From: Frankiales bacterium
GTDB taxonomy: Bacteria; Actinomycetota; Actinomycetes; JAFAQI01
NCBI GenBank assembly: GCA_025980465.1
Contig: JAICXJ010000008.1
Location: 1 to 64,000, forward strand
Direction: 5' to 3'
Length of the DNA stretch: 64,000 nt
In this document: one piece after another, positions 54,439-63,369 of the stretch
How the letters are laid out: each line of letters opens with the position of its first letter
How positions within the stretch are numbered: the stretch's first letter is position 1
Made by a program: the position numbers and the translations under genes
Notes under the pieces: model-generated
The model's database searches: none
Told to the model about the DNA's origin: nothing
What the model saw: only the letters and a program-made list of their open reading frames with translations

Positions 54439-55149
54439 TTACTTCCGCAGCCCCTTGCGCATCGCGGGCACGCCGAGCAGCGCCTCGACCGCGATCCGGC
54501 TCGACATTTTCGAGCTGCCGGCAACCCGCTCGGAAAAGGTGATCGGGATTTCGACGATGCGCGCTCCGCCGGTGGCTGCCCGCATCGTCATCTCGATCTG
54601 GAAGGCGTAGCCATCGCTGGCCGTCGAGGCCGCATCGAGGCGCCGCAGCAGCTCGGCGCGCCACGCCTTGAATCCGCCGGTCAGGTCGTGCAACGGGCTG
54701 CGCAGCAACAGCCGGGCATAGATGTTTCCGCAGCGCGACAGCACTTCGCGTCGCCTGCTCCAGCCGTGCACCGAGCCGCCCGGGATGTACCGCGATCCCA
54801 GCGCGAGATCTGCATCATTCAGGGCGGCGACGAGGCGATCGACATCGGCCGGATCGTGTGACCCGTCGGCGTCCATCTGGACGACGATCTCGGTGCTCGG
54901 ATCGGCCACCGCCTCCTCGAATCCGGCTGCATATGCGCGACCCAGCCCGGACTTGGCGGACCGCGACAGCAGCGTGACTCGGCCCGGGAGCTCTCGGACG
55001 AGTTCGGACACGATGTCCGCTGTGCCGTCGGGTGAACCGTCGTCCACGACGAGCAGGCGCACCCCGACCGGCCGATCGAGGATCGCCCGCGCCACCCGTT
55101 CGATGTTTTCCCGTTCGTTATAGGTAGGGAGCACGACGACAACGGACAC
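54439..55149 (-). CDS. Polyprenyl-phosphate mannosyltransferase (DPM1/Ppm-like GT2)
   Basis: A 236-residue GT2 enzyme resembling polyprenol monophosphomannose synthases. VVVLPTYNERENIERVARAI, LLVVDDGSPDGTADI, VQMDADGSHDPADV (DxD) and LGSRYIPGGSVHGWSRRREVLSR are all typical, and the last includes the family's SxxR. It has no membrane anchor. It makes polyprenyl-phosphate mannose from GDP-mannose or UDP-sugar equivalents, a donor for GT-C enzymes such as the candidate at 46561. It is the only minus-strand gene in the exporter cluster. Confidence 0.9.
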   Translation of the reverse strand: MSVVVVLPTYNERENIERVARAILDRPVGVRLLVVDDGSPDGTADIVSELVRELPGRVTLLSRSAKSGLGRAYAAGFEEAVADPSTEIVVQMDADGSHDPADVDRLVAALNDADLALGSRYIPGGSVHGWSRRREVLSRCGNIYARLLLRSPLHDLTGGFKAWRAELLRRLDAASTASDGYAFQIEMTMRAATGGARIVEIPITFSERVAGSSKMSSRIAVEALLGVPAMRKGLRK

Positions 55150-55254
55150 GAATCGGGCTCCCTATGTTCTTCGGGCGGTCTCTCGACGGTTTATCACGGC
55201 ACGCTCTGACCATTCCGGAGCCGGACAGGACGCTGACGCTACCCTTGGCTGGTC

Positions 55255-56754
55255 ATGTCAGCAGGCGGTTCGAGGCTCCGAAACATCGGCGTGATCCTCG
55301 CCGGCGGGGTCGGCACGCGGGTGGGGCTGACCATTCCGAAGCAGCTGCTGAAGATCGCCGGCAAGCCGGTCATCGAGCACACCCTCGCCTCGTTCCAGAA
55401 CACCAACGAGATCGACGAGATCATCGTGCTGATGGCGCCCGGATACCTCGACGACGTCAGGGCACTTGTCTCATCGCGCGGGTTCTCCAAGGTGACGACC
55501 GTCATCGAAGGCGGCCGTACCCGCAATGACTCCACCCGCATCGCGCTGGATGCGATCGGCGAGGAGGAGTGCAACGTGCTCTTCCACGACGCTGTGCGCC
55601 CGCTGGTAACGCAGCGGATCATCCGCGAGTGTGTCAACGCGCTGCGACAGTACGAGGCGGTCGACGTCGGCATCCCGTCCGCCGACACCATCGTCGTGGT
55701 CGACGGATCAATCATCACCGACATCCCTGACCGCGCCCGGCTGCGTCGCGGACAGACGCCTCAGGGCTTCCGGCTCTCCACGATCCGTAGGGCCTACGAG
55801 CTCGCCTGGCAGGACCCCAATTTCGCCGCCACCGATGACTGCAGCGTGGTCTTGAAGTATCTCCCGGACGTACCGATCCATCTGGTCGATGGTTCCGAGC
55901 ACAACATGAAAGTCACCGATCCGGTCGACCTGTTCATCGCCGACAAGCTGTTCCAGCTCAGTTCCTCATCCGTCGAGCGGCTCGCCGGGGCGGCGGCGTA
56001 CGAGGAACGACTGCGCGGCCGGGTCGCGGTCGTCTTCGGCGGCAGCTATGGCATCGGTAGTGAGATCGTCGCGGTGCTCGAGTCCTACGGTGCCACCGTC
56101 TTTGCCTTCAGCCGGACCACGACCAACACCTTCGTCGAAGATCCCCGCGACGTCGACGACGCCCTCGGAAAGGTCTACAGCGATGCCGGTCGCATCGACT
56201 TCATCGTCGTGACCGCGGGAGTGTTGACCACCGGAGCCCTCGCCGACTGCGACGACGACACCGTCGACGAGATGATCGCGGTCAACTACGTCGCACCAGT
56301 GCAGATCGCGCGACTCGGAGTGCAGTACCTGGCGGAGACCAAGGGACAGCTGCTGCTGTTCACCTCGAGCAGCTACACCCGCGGGCGGGCCGGTTACAGC
56401 CTCTACTCGTCTACCAAGGCGGCCGTGGTCAACCTCACTCAGGCGCTGGCGGACGAGTGGCTGGACCTCGGCGTGCGAGTGAATTGCATCAACCCTGAAC
56501 GTACGGCGACACCGATGCGCACCCGCGCGTTCGGGGAGGAGCCTCGCCAGGATCTGCTTGACGCGGCCGACGTCGCGCAGACATCCGTCGACGCGCTGGT
56601 TGCCGATGTGACCGGTCAGGTCATTGATGTCCGTCGCCCGGTCACCGCGGTCGTTGGTCCAGCCTCGGGCGCCGGCGAGGGGGTCGCCGTGCAGGCCGAG
56701 CTCCGTGAGGAGGAGGCGGCCGCCGAGGCGGCGCGCGAGCACCAGTCACCGTGA
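55255..56754 (+). CDS. Bifunctional IspD-like cytidylyltransferase / SDR reductase (CDP-ribitol synthesis candidate)
   Basis: A 499-residue fusion. The N-terminal domain (about 10-235) is IspD/TarI-like: ILAGGVGTRVGLTIPKQLL binds CTP, and FHDAVRPLVTQ and TDDCSVVL follow. The C-terminal domain (about 255-470) is a short-chain dehydrogenase: FGGSYGIGSE, NYVAP, Ser371-373 and Tyr384-x3-Lys388. This order matches Haemophilus Bcs1/Acs1, which reduces ribulose-5-phosphate and forms CDP-ribitol. A CDP-ribitol product would feed the polymerase encoded next (4-base overlap). This function is inferred from fold and context. A charged Glu/Ala tail ends the protein. Confidence 0.85.
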   Translation: MSAGGSRLRNIGVILAGGVGTRVGLTIPKQLLKIAGKPVIEHTLASFQNTNEIDEIIVLMAPGYLDDVRALVSSRGFSKVTTVIEGGRTRNDSTRIALDAIGEEECNVLFHDAVRPLVTQRIIRECVNALRQYEAVDVGIPSADTIVVVDGSIITDIPDRARLRRGQTPQGFRLSTIRRAYELAWQDPNFAATDDCSVVLKYLPDVPIHLVDGSEHNMKVTDPVDLFIADKLFQLSSSSVERLAGAAAYEERLRGRVAVVFGGSYGIGSEIVAVLESYGATVFAFSRTTTNTFVEDPRDVDDALGKVYSDAGRIDFIVVTAGVLTTGALADCDDDTVDEMIAVNYVAPVQIARLGVQYLAETKGQLLLFTSSSYTRGRAGYSLYSSTKAAVVNLTQALADEWLDLGVRVNCINPERTATPMRTRAFGEEPRQDLLDAADVAQTSVDALVADVTGQVIDVRRPVTAVVGPASGAGEGVAVQAELREEEAAAEAAREHQSP

Positions 56755-58556
56755 CCGAACCGACCCCCGACATCGGCGAGGCCGATCACCGCGGCACCGA
56801 TCCCCGGATGCCTGCCGGCGGCACTCGGACGATGGCCGTCTTCGCGTTGGCGTCCTATGTCGCGATGGCGCTCGGCGGAGTCCTGGACTGGGCAATCACC
56901 GTTCTCGTGGCTGTGGTGGTCAGCCAGATCGCCGACCTGCTCGTCATCCGCAACGACGACATTCGGGGAGCCTTCGCCCGTGGTCAGTTCGGCATTGCCA
57001 CCCGCACCCTGGTCCGCGAGCTGGCGGTCGTGGTGCTGGTGCTCACCGAAGCCTGGTCGGATCAGACCGACCGCCGAACGATCGCGCTCGGAATCCTCGG
57101 CGTGGCCGGGTTGCGCTACGCCTACCACCTCCTCCTGGTTCTGATCCGGCGCCGTTCTCCCGGTCCGGTCGAAACTCGCAACCTCGACCTGACCGGGATC
57201 CGGTTGCCACCGCCGCAGGCGGAGTTCACCCGGCGGCGGCTGTCGGAACGCTTCCACGGCGTCTCTGCGCTCGCTCTGCTCGGTGCCGGTGTTGCCGCGG
57301 CAGCGCACGTTCCGGCGGTCGGCTACGTGGCAGTCGCGCTGGTCCTGATCTTCGAGCTGGTGGCGGTCGGATGGGCAGTCGGCTGGCTCCTGCGCTCCCG
57401 CGGGGCGGCGGTGCGCGGGACGTTGCTGCGCCAAGTCCTGAAGAAGGTCAACGCGATCGGACCGGAGGTGATGCTCTATCACTCCGGCACTGAGGACACG
57501 GTGTACCAGGTCAACATGTGGCTGTCAGCGATCGACCGGTTGCACCGCCCGGCGTTGATCGTCATCCGCGAACGGGACTGCTATCTGAGTCTCGGGAAGA
57601 CTTCGACGCCGGTGGTGTGCATCCCGGACGCGGTCGACTTCATGACCTTCACCTTGCCGTCGGTTCGTGTGGCGCTGTACACCGCGAACGTCGGTAAGAC
57701 GATCCACATGCTCCGCGAGCCGGGAGTCCGCCACATCTTCATCGGGCACGGCGACAGTGACAAGTCCGCATCGTCCAACCCGTTCAGCAAGGTGTACTCC
57801 GAGATCTGGGTCGCCGGCGCGGCGGGGCGGGACCGATACGCACGTGCCGGGGTCGGCATCCGGGACGAGGACATCGTCGAGGTCGGCCGACCCCAGCTCG
57901 AGGGCATCGAGTTGGGCCGTGGTCCGATTGGCGAGCGGGAGCTGACGGTCCTCTACGCGCCGACCTGGGAAGGCTGGACCAACGACCCGACGCACACCTC
58001 ACTGATGCGCACCGGGCCGGCGCTTGTCGACCGAATGATCAGCGTGGGCAACGTCCGGGTCATCTACAAGCCGCATCCCCTTACCGGAACCGTCAGCATC
58101 GAGGCGGCCAAGGCCGATGCCGCAATTCGCGCCAGCATCTCCCGCGCCGCCGGCCGTCACGAGACCGTGGCGGTCGGCGCGCGTACGTTGTACGACTGCT
58201 TCAACGACTCCGACGTGCTTGTCGCCGACATCTCCAGCGTGCTGAGCGACTACATCGCTAGTGAGAAGCCGTACATCGTGCCGAATCTCACCGGCCTCGA
58301 TGAGGCGACGTTCCGGGACAGGTTCCGCAGTGCGGGCGAGGCCTACCTGCTCGATCCGGCGGGGGAGCGCATCGGTGCGATCCTCGATCTGATTCGCGAC
58401 AGCGATCCGCTCGCTGCCGCCCGCCAGGACCTCAAGCACTACTTGATCGGGCCGAGCGAGCCGGACGCCATGACTCGCTTCCTGCGCGCTGTCGACGCCG
58501 CCTACGAAGCCGCCGTCGCGATGGTTCCGACCAGAGTCGCCGCCGGCGCTGACTAG
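56751..58556 (+). CDS. CDP-glycerol/ribitol phosphotransferase family protein with N-terminal membrane domain
   Basis: A 601-residue protein. Residues 27-215 hold several hydrophobic helices in two groups. Residues about 230-590 form a TagF/TarL-like glycerophosphotransferase domain with HIFIGHGDSDKSASSNPF (catalytic His), VLYAPTWEGW, VIYKPHPLTG and DVLVADISSVLSDYI. These enzymes polymerise or prime polyol-phosphate chains of wall teichoic acids. Ordinary TagF is peripheral, so the membrane domain is a variation. GTG 56751 overlaps the CDP-polyol gene. Its stop is within a palindrome shared with the next convergent gene. Confidence 0.88.
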   Translation: MTEPTPDIGEADHRGTDPRMPAGGTRTMAVFALASYVAMALGGVLDWAITVLVAVVVSQIADLLVIRNDDIRGAFARGQFGIATRTLVRELAVVVLVLTEAWSDQTDRRTIALGILGVAGLRYAYHLLLVLIRRRSPGPVETRNLDLTGIRLPPPQAEFTRRRLSERFHGVSALALLGAGVAAAAHVPAVGYVAVALVLIFELVAVGWAVGWLLRSRGAAVRGTLLRQVLKKVNAIGPEVMLYHSGTEDTVYQVNMWLSAIDRLHRPALIVIRERDCYLSLGKTSTPVVCIPDAVDFMTFTLPSVRVALYTANVGKTIHMLREPGVRHIFIGHGDSDKSASSNPFSKVYSEIWVAGAAGRDRYARAGVGIRDEDIVEVGRPQLEGIELGRGPIGERELTVLYAPTWEGWTNDPTHTSLMRTGPALVDRMISVGNVRVIYKPHPLTGTVSIEAAKADAAIRASISRAAGRHETVAVGARTLYDCFNDSDVLVADISSVLSDYIASEKPYIVPNLTGLDEATFRDRFRSAGEAYLLDPAGERIGAILDLIRDSDPLAAARQDLKHYLIGPSEPDAMTRFLRAVDAAYEAAVAMVPTRVAAGAD

Positions 58557-58570
58557 TGTCGTGACACTAG
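58553..58570. other. 18-base palindrome holding both convergent stop codons
   Basis: CTAGTGTC-GT-GACACTAG is a perfect 8-bp inverted repeat. The TAG at 58554-58556 ends the phosphotransferase gene, and the mirrored TAG at 58567-58569 ends the amidohydrolase on the minus strand. The loop is only 2 bases, so it is a weak terminator by itself but symmetrical for both genes. Confidence 0.7.
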
Positions 58571-59730
58571 AGGCGGTAGAGCTTTCGGGCGTTCTCTCCG
58601 AAGATCTTGCGTCGCGCCGAATCCGAGAGCGTTGCCATCTTCGCTTCGACGCTCTGGAGCGGGTTCGGATACAGGCAAGTCGGGTGCGGGAAGTCGGTCT
58701 CGAACAGGATGTTGTCCTCGCCGACCGCCTCGATGAGGTCAGGAAGCTTGTTGCGGTTGTTCTCGAACCAGAAGGTCGCGTAGAGGTTGGAGCGGAAGTA
58801 CTCCGACGGCGGCTTCTTCATCTGCGCCAGCTCGGCGGGCGCGTTCTCCGCCAGCTCGTAGTCGAGCGCCTCGAGGATGAACGGGATCCAGCCGATACCG
58901 CTCTCGACGGACACCATCTTCAGGTCGGGATGACGGTCGAACATTCGCGAGAAGATGAGGTTGGTCACCACCCGCGCGTTCCCGATGAACAGCAGCGTTC
59001 CGCCGATGGCGAGCTTGGTGTTATCGGGGTGCGACGCCCACGGATACCGGCCGTAGAACGTCATGCCGGTCACGCTTGCGCCGATGTGGAAGTGAACCGG
59101 CAGTTGCTCCTCGACGCAGACCTCCCAGAACGGGTCCCAGTCCTTGCTCGCCAGGTCCGGCGCGCCCAGGTCGTCGGGATCGGAGGTCATGTTGACCCCG
59201 CGTGCCCCGAGTGTGGAGACCCGCTTCGCCTCGCTCACGCAGGCGTCGATGTCCCACGCCGGCATCACCGGCATCGGGAGCAGGCGGTTGTCGGACCCGG
59301 CCTGCATCTCGGCCATCGCATCGTTGTAAATCTCGATCGAGAGCCGCTTCAGCGTCTTGTCGGTCGACGTACCGAGGTCCTGACCGCCGAGGCCGATGGT
59401 GTTGGGGAAGATGACCTGCGCGTCGATCCCGCACTCGTCGAGTACGCCGAGCCGAACTTTCGGATCGTAGGCGCCGACGTGGATCATCTCGTGCTCCCAC
59501 TCGAAGAGTGCCTTCTGCGCACTCTCCTTGCGGCCCTCGCGGTCGATCACGCCACCGGCGCTGTAGCGCCCCATCACGTGACCGTCGAAGACCCAGGCCC
59601 GCGCTCCGTCGACCATCTCGACCTGTGGCACTCGGTCGCGGTACGCCGCCGGCGCTCGGCTGGTGAACAGGTCAGCCGGCTCGGAGTAGTGGGAGTCGCA
59701 ATCGACGACGAGCGAACCATCTTTCAGCAT
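58567..59730 (-). CDS. Amidohydrolase-family (amidohydrolase_2) metal-dependent hydrolase
   Basis: A 387-residue TIM-barrel protein of the amidohydrolase_2 family (decarboxylases and hydrolases such as ACMSD). VDCDSHYSEP provides the first His, PVHFHIGAS the next ligand and FETDFPHPTC the conserved Asp and His near the C-terminus. These actinobacterial enzymes are often linked to aromatic or xenobiotic degradation, but no pathway genes are nearby. ATG 59730 is taken as the start, 23 bases from the divergent alpha/beta hydrolase start. Confidence 0.9.
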   Translation of the reverse strand: MLKDGSLVVDCDSHYSEPADLFTSRAPAAYRDRVPQVEMVDGARAWVFDGHVMGRYSAGGVIDREGRKESAQKALFEWEHEMIHVGAYDPKVRLGVLDECGIDAQVIFPNTIGLGGQDLGTSTDKTLKRLSIEIYNDAMAEMQAGSDNRLLPMPVMPAWDIDACVSEAKRVSTLGARGVNMTSDPDDLGAPDLASKDWDPFWEVCVEEQLPVHFHIGASVTGMTFYGRYPWASHPDNTKLAIGGTLLFIGNARVVTNLIFSRMFDRHPDLKMVSVESGIGWIPFILEALDYELAENAPAELAQMKKPPSEYFRSNLYATFWFENNRNKLPDLIEAVGEDNILFETDFPHPTCLYPNPLQSVEAKMATLSDSARRKIFGENARKLYRL

Positions 59731-59753
59731 GAAACGGATATTAGGATCCCGGC

Positions 59754-60611
59754 ATGGTTGTGGCCAGGGTCGGTGACCTGGACATCGCCTACGAGGTCGT
59801 CGGTGACTCCGGACGGCCATGGACGCTCACGCCCGGCGGTCGTTTCAGCAAGGACACCGCAGGACTTCGAGAGCTAGCCGAAGCGATCGCGACCGAGGGC
59901 TATCAGGTCGTCATCTGGGACCGTCCGAACACCGGCGCATCGAGCGTGTGCTTCGACGGTGACAACGAGTCGGCAATGCAGGCCGACGCGCTCGCCGGTT
60001 TGCTGCGTGAGCTTGATTTGACCGGCGCGATCATCGCGGGCGGATCCGGCGGCTCCCGGGTCTCGCTGCTGACCGCGATCCGACATCGCGATATCGCCGC
60101 CGGTCTCGCGACGTGGTGGATCAGCGGCGGGATCTTCGGGCTGATGAGCCTCGCCGTGCACTATTGCGGGCCTTCGGTGACCGCGGCGTGGCATGGCGGG
60201 ATGCAGGCGGTGGCGGAACTCGCGGAGTGGCAGGAAGTCCTCAATGCGAACCCGGACAACCGCGCCCGGCTCCTCGCGCAGGACCCGAAGCGGTTCGTCA
60301 AGACACTCGAGAGCTGGATGGCGGTCTACTGCCCCGACGACAACGCGCTCGTCCCTGGCGTTCCTAATGATGAGGTGCGAGCACTGAACATTCCGGCGCT
60401 GGTCTTCCGTAGCGGCGAAACCGATCTGCACCACACCAGGGGGACCTCGGAGGCGCTCGCGTCGCTGCTGCCGCACTCGCAACTGGTCGAGCCGCCGTGG
60501 CCCGACGCTGAGTGGAACGACCGGCACATCCCGCCCGGCAACCCGCTGTTCATTAGGTGGCCGCTGCTCGCCCCACAACTGATCGAGTGGGCCAAAGCGA
60601 CGATCAGCTGA
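59754..60611 (+). CDS. Alpha/beta hydrolase
   Basis: A 285-residue alpha/beta hydrolase. YQVVIWDRPNTGASS and the nucleophile elbow IIAGGSGGSRVSLL (Ser in GxSxG) are clear. The candidate acid is the Asp in FRSGETDLHHT, and the His lies near residue 262 (DRHIPPGNP). Such enzymes act on esters, amides or C-C bonds. The closeness to the divergent amidohydrolase suggests a shared catabolic use. Substrate unknown. Confidence 0.88.
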   Translation: MVVARVGDLDIAYEVVGDSGRPWTLTPGGRFSKDTAGLRELAEAIATEGYQVVIWDRPNTGASSVCFDGDNESAMQADALAGLLRELDLTGAIIAGGSGGSRVSLLTAIRHRDIAAGLATWWISGGIFGLMSLAVHYCGPSVTAAWHGGMQAVAELAEWQEVLNANPDNRARLLAQDPKRFVKTLESWMAVYCPDDNALVPGVPNDEVRALNIPALVFRSGETDLHHTRGTSEALASLLPHSQLVEPPWPDAEWNDRHIPPGNPLFIRWPLLAPQLIEWAKATIS

Positions 60612-60633
60612 GCGGCCCGGCCCGCATACACCC

Positions 60634-60696
60634 AAACGATCATGAGAAAGGTAGCGAGAATCGAGCCGGTGTGTGCTGCCTTTCTCATGATCGTTT
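60634..60696. terminator. Long 22-bp inverted repeat between convergent genes
   Basis: Arms 60634-60655 and 60675-60696 match at 21 of 22 positions (left arm begins AAACGATCATGAGAAAG), around a 19-base loop. The right arm on the plus strand reads out to TCGTTT and the left on the minus strand to TCGTTT. It lies between the 3' end of the alpha/beta hydrolase (+) and the 3' end of accE (-), so it probably works as a bidirectional terminator. Its length and lower G+C than the surroundings could also mark a mobile palindromic element. Confidence 0.7.
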
Positions 60697-60707
60697 CGGA
60701 TGATGCG

Positions 60708-60908
60708 TCAGGCCTTGGTGCGGGTGCCTTTCACCAGACCGCTGGCCACCCACGCCGGGAGGGGCTGGCGCAGTGGTGTGGGCTCGCCGGGTGCGGCAGC
60801 GCTGCGGGCGGAGAGTACGGCGACGATCGCCGCCAGCTCCTCGTCGCTGGGCTCGCCGCCCCGGATCACGGTGAGCGCCGGGCGTGGCGTTGGCTCGGTG
60901 TCACTCAC
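60708..60908 (-). CDS. accE: Acyl-CoA carboxylase epsilon subunit
   Basis: A 66-residue protein resembling the small epsilon subunits of actinobacterial acyl-CoA carboxylases (AccE5), which stabilise the alpha-beta complex. [21 protein letters not shown] is the conserved core, followed by a Pro-rich region and WVASGLVKG near the end. ATG 60908 overlaps the accD stop by 4 bases. It is immediately downstream of accD, the family's usual position. Confidence 0.9.
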   Translation of the reverse strand: MSDTEPTPRPALTVIRGGEPSDEELAAIVAVLSARSAAAPGEPTPLRQPLPAWVASGLVKGTRTKA

Positions 60909-62491
60909 AGCGGGATGTTGCCGTGCTTCTTCGGAGGCAGTGACTCCCGCTTGGTGCGAAGCAAGCGAAGTGCGCGGATCACTTCGAGCCGGGTCGCTGA
61001 CGGCTTGATGACGGCATCGACGTAGCCGCGCTCAGCCGCGATGTACGGGTTGGCGAAGTGGTCCTCATAGTCCGTGATCAGCTCCTTGCGAGTGGCCTGC
61101 GGATCGGCAGCATCCGCGATGGTTCGGCGATGCAGGATGTTCACCGCACCCTGGGCGCCCATCACCGCGATCTCTGCCGTCGGCCACGCCAGGTTGATGT
61201 CGGCTCGCAGGTGTTTCGACCCCATGACGTCGTAGGCGCCGCCGTAGGCCTTGCGGGTGATGACAGTGACCTTCGGTACGGTCGCCTCCGCGTAGGCGTA
61301 GAGCAGCTTCGCCCCGCGCCGGATGATTCCGCCCCACTCCTGAGCTGTGCCGGGCAGGAAGCCGGGTACGTCGACGAAGGTCAGCACCGGGATGTTGAAG
61401 GCGTCGCAGGTGCGCACGAAGCGGGCTGCCTTCTCCGATGCGTCGATGTCGAGAGTGCCGGCGAACTGCATCGGCTGGTTACCGACGACCCCGATCGACT
61501 GGCCGTCGACCCGGGCGAAGCCGCAGACGATGTTCGGCGCGAACAGCGCGTGTACCTGAAGGAAGTCGGCGTCATCAACCACGTGCTCGATGATGCTGAC
61601 GATGTCGTACGGCACGTTCGCGCTGTCCGGGATGAAAGTGTCAAGAAACGCCTCGGGCTCAACCGATTCGACATCCGCCTCGTCGTAGGCCGGCGCCTGC
61701 TCCATGTTGTTGCTCGGCAGGAATGCAAGCAGTGCCCGAGTCAGCTCGAGTGCTTCATCCTCGTCCGCCGACATGAAGTGCGCTACACCGGACTTGGTGT
61801 TGTGGGTGCGAGCGCCCCCGAGTTCCTCGAACGTCACGTCTTCCCCTGTGACGGTCTTGATGACGTCGGGGCCGGTGATGAACATGTGCGAGGTTTGGTC
61901 GACCATGACGGTGAAGTCGGTGAGCGCGGGGGAGTACACATGCCCGCCGGCGCAGGTGCCCAGCACGAGCGAGATCTGCGGGATGACGCCCGACGCCATC
62001 ACGTTCCGATAGAAGATCTCGGCATAGAGACCGAGCGCGACGACGCCTTCCTGGATCCGGGCACCGCCACCCTCATTGATGCCGACCACCGGGCAGCCGG
62101 TCTTCATGGCGAGATCCATGACCTTGCAGATCTTTTCGCCGTACACCTCACCGAGTGCGCCACCGAAGATGGTGACGTCCTGACTGAATACGCAGATCTG
62201 CCGGCCGTGAACGGTCCCGTGTCCGGTGACGACACCGTCGCCGTACGGCCGCTTGTCGGGCATGCCGAAGTCGTGGGCCCGGTGCCGGGCCAGCGCGTCC
62301 AGCTCCACGAACGAGCCGGGGTCGAGCAGCTGCTCGATTCGCTCGCGCGCGGTCTTCTTGCCTTTGGCGTGTTGTTTGTCCACTGCGGCCTGCGACCCGG
62401 CGTGTACGGCGAGGTCGTTGAGGTGGTCAAGCTCGGCAAGCCGACCCGCGGTGGTGTGGGGATCGACGCCGCCGTCCGGCTGTGCGCTCAT
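60905..62491 (-). CDS. accD5: Acyl-CoA carboxylase carboxyltransferase (AccD5/PccB-like)
   Basis: A 528-residue beta subunit that transfers CO2 from biotin to acetyl- or propionyl-CoA. [17 protein letters not shown] starts the core, [16 protein letters not shown] and [16 protein letters not shown] form the acyl-CoA oxyanion sites, and [32 protein letters not shown] plus [14 protein letters not shown] the biotin half. GVVGNQPM-like sequence is conserved. Mycobacterial AccD5 is close and prefers propionyl-CoA. ATG 62491 is the start, with accE after and birA divergent 62 bases away. Confidence 0.96.
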   Translation of the reverse strand: MSAQPDGGVDPHTTAGRLAELDHLNDLAVHAGSQAAVDKQHAKGKKTARERIEQLLDPGSFVELDALARHRAHDFGMPDKRPYGDGVVTGHGTVHGRQICVFSQDVTIFGGALGEVYGEKICKVMDLAMKTGCPVVGINEGGGARIQEGVVALGLYAEIFYRNVMASGVIPQISLVLGTCAGGHVYSPALTDFTVMVDQTSHMFITGPDVIKTVTGEDVTFEELGGARTHNTKSGVAHFMSADEDEALELTRALLAFLPSNNMEQAPAYDEADVESVEPEAFLDTFIPDSANVPYDIVSIIEHVVDDADFLQVHALFAPNIVCGFARVDGQSIGVVGNQPMQFAGTLDIDASEKAARFVRTCDAFNIPVLTFVDVPGFLPGTAQEWGGIIRRGAKLLYAYAEATVPKVTVITRKAYGGAYDVMGSKHLRADINLAWPTAEIAVMGAQGAVNILHRRTIADAADPQATRKELITDYEDHFANPYIAAERGYVDAVIKPSATRLEVIRALRLLRTKRESLPPKKHGNIPL

Positions 62492-62553
62492 GGTGCCGAA
62501 TCCTACTGAGCGGCTCGAGACCGCGGATCGACCGAAGTCGTAGCGTTGCGGCG

Positions 62554-63366
62554 ATGTCCGAGGCGTATCGATCGTTCGGGCGGCCGCCACTGTCCGCTCA
62601 CCGGCTGCAGCACGCACTTGGCAGCGGTCCGGTCTGGCGCGAGGTGCGGGTCGTGACGCAGACCAGCTCTACCAACGCCGACGTCGCGGCGGCGGCGAAG
62701 GCTGGGTCCGCCGAGGGTCTGGTGATCATCGCTGAGCACCAGAGCAGTGGCCGCGGCCGGCTCGACCGGCAGTGGGAGTCGCCGCCGCAAGCCGGCATCC
62801 TGCTGTCTGCGCTGGTACGACCGCCGGTCGACGTCGGGTCGTGGCCGTTGCTCCCGCTGCTCACCGGTCTGGCGATCGTGGAGGCGGTGGCCGCAGTCGG
62901 CAAGGTCGACGCGAGACTCAAGTGGCCCAACGACGTACTCGTCGATGGCCGCAAGCTTGCCGGGGTCCTATGTGAGCGGGTCGACACCGCCGTGGTCGTC
63001 GGCTTCGGTCTCAACGTTTCGACGACCGCCGAAGAACTTCCGGTCGACACCGCAACCAGCCTCTTGATCGCCGGTGGTGCAACCGACCGCGAGCCGCTGG
63101 TGAAGGAGGTGCTGCGGTCGTTCGCTCGCCGCTACTCGGTCTGGTGCGACACGGCCGGGCGCCCCGAGTCCGTGCTGCCGGCGTATCGCGACAGATGCGA
63201 GACGATTGGCCGTGAGATCTCTTTGCAGCTACCTGGGGGCGAGACGGTGCGGGGCACGGCGACAGCGCTCGATGATGACGGCCGGCTGATTGTGACGGAC
63301 CACGCGACTGGCGAATCGAAGCCGTGGTTGGCGGGCGACGTGACACACGTGCGATCGGTGGGCTGA
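62554..63366 (+). CDS. birA: Biotin-[acetyl-CoA-carboxylase] ligase
   Basis: A 270-residue monofunctional biotin protein ligase that attaches biotin to the BCCP domain encoded at 48200. [38 protein letters not shown] (biotin-AMP loop) and [20 protein letters not shown] are diagnostic. A C-terminal beta domain ends it. The DNA-binding N-terminus of E. coli BirA is absent, so it is not a repressor. ATG 62554 is used. The divergent accD5-accE pair fits its job. Confidence 0.96.
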   Translation: MSEAYRSFGRPPLSAHRLQHALGSGPVWREVRVVTQTSSTNADVAAAAKAGSAEGLVIIAEHQSSGRGRLDRQWESPPQAGILLSALVRPPVDVGSWPLLPLLTGLAIVEAVAAVGKVDARLKWPNDVLVDGRKLAGVLCERVDTAVVVGFGLNVSTTAEELPVDTATSLLIAGGATDREPLVKEVLRSFARRYSVWCDTAGRPESVLPAYRDRCETIGREISLQLPGGETVRGTATALDDDGRLIVTDHATGESKPWLAGDVTHVRSVG

Positions 63367-63369
63367 GGC

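Noticed and set aside
55255-55960. ispD of the MEP isoprenoid pathway
   Set aside because: The cytidylyltransferase domain is IspD-like, but it is fused to an SDR and lies in an envelope-polymer cluster without ispF, which fits CDP-polyol synthesis better.
61058-62509. A 483-residue open frame on the plus strand across accD5
   Set aside because: Antisense shadow of a well-conserved carboxyltransferase; the composition (His/Asp/Val-rich) is that of mirrored codons.
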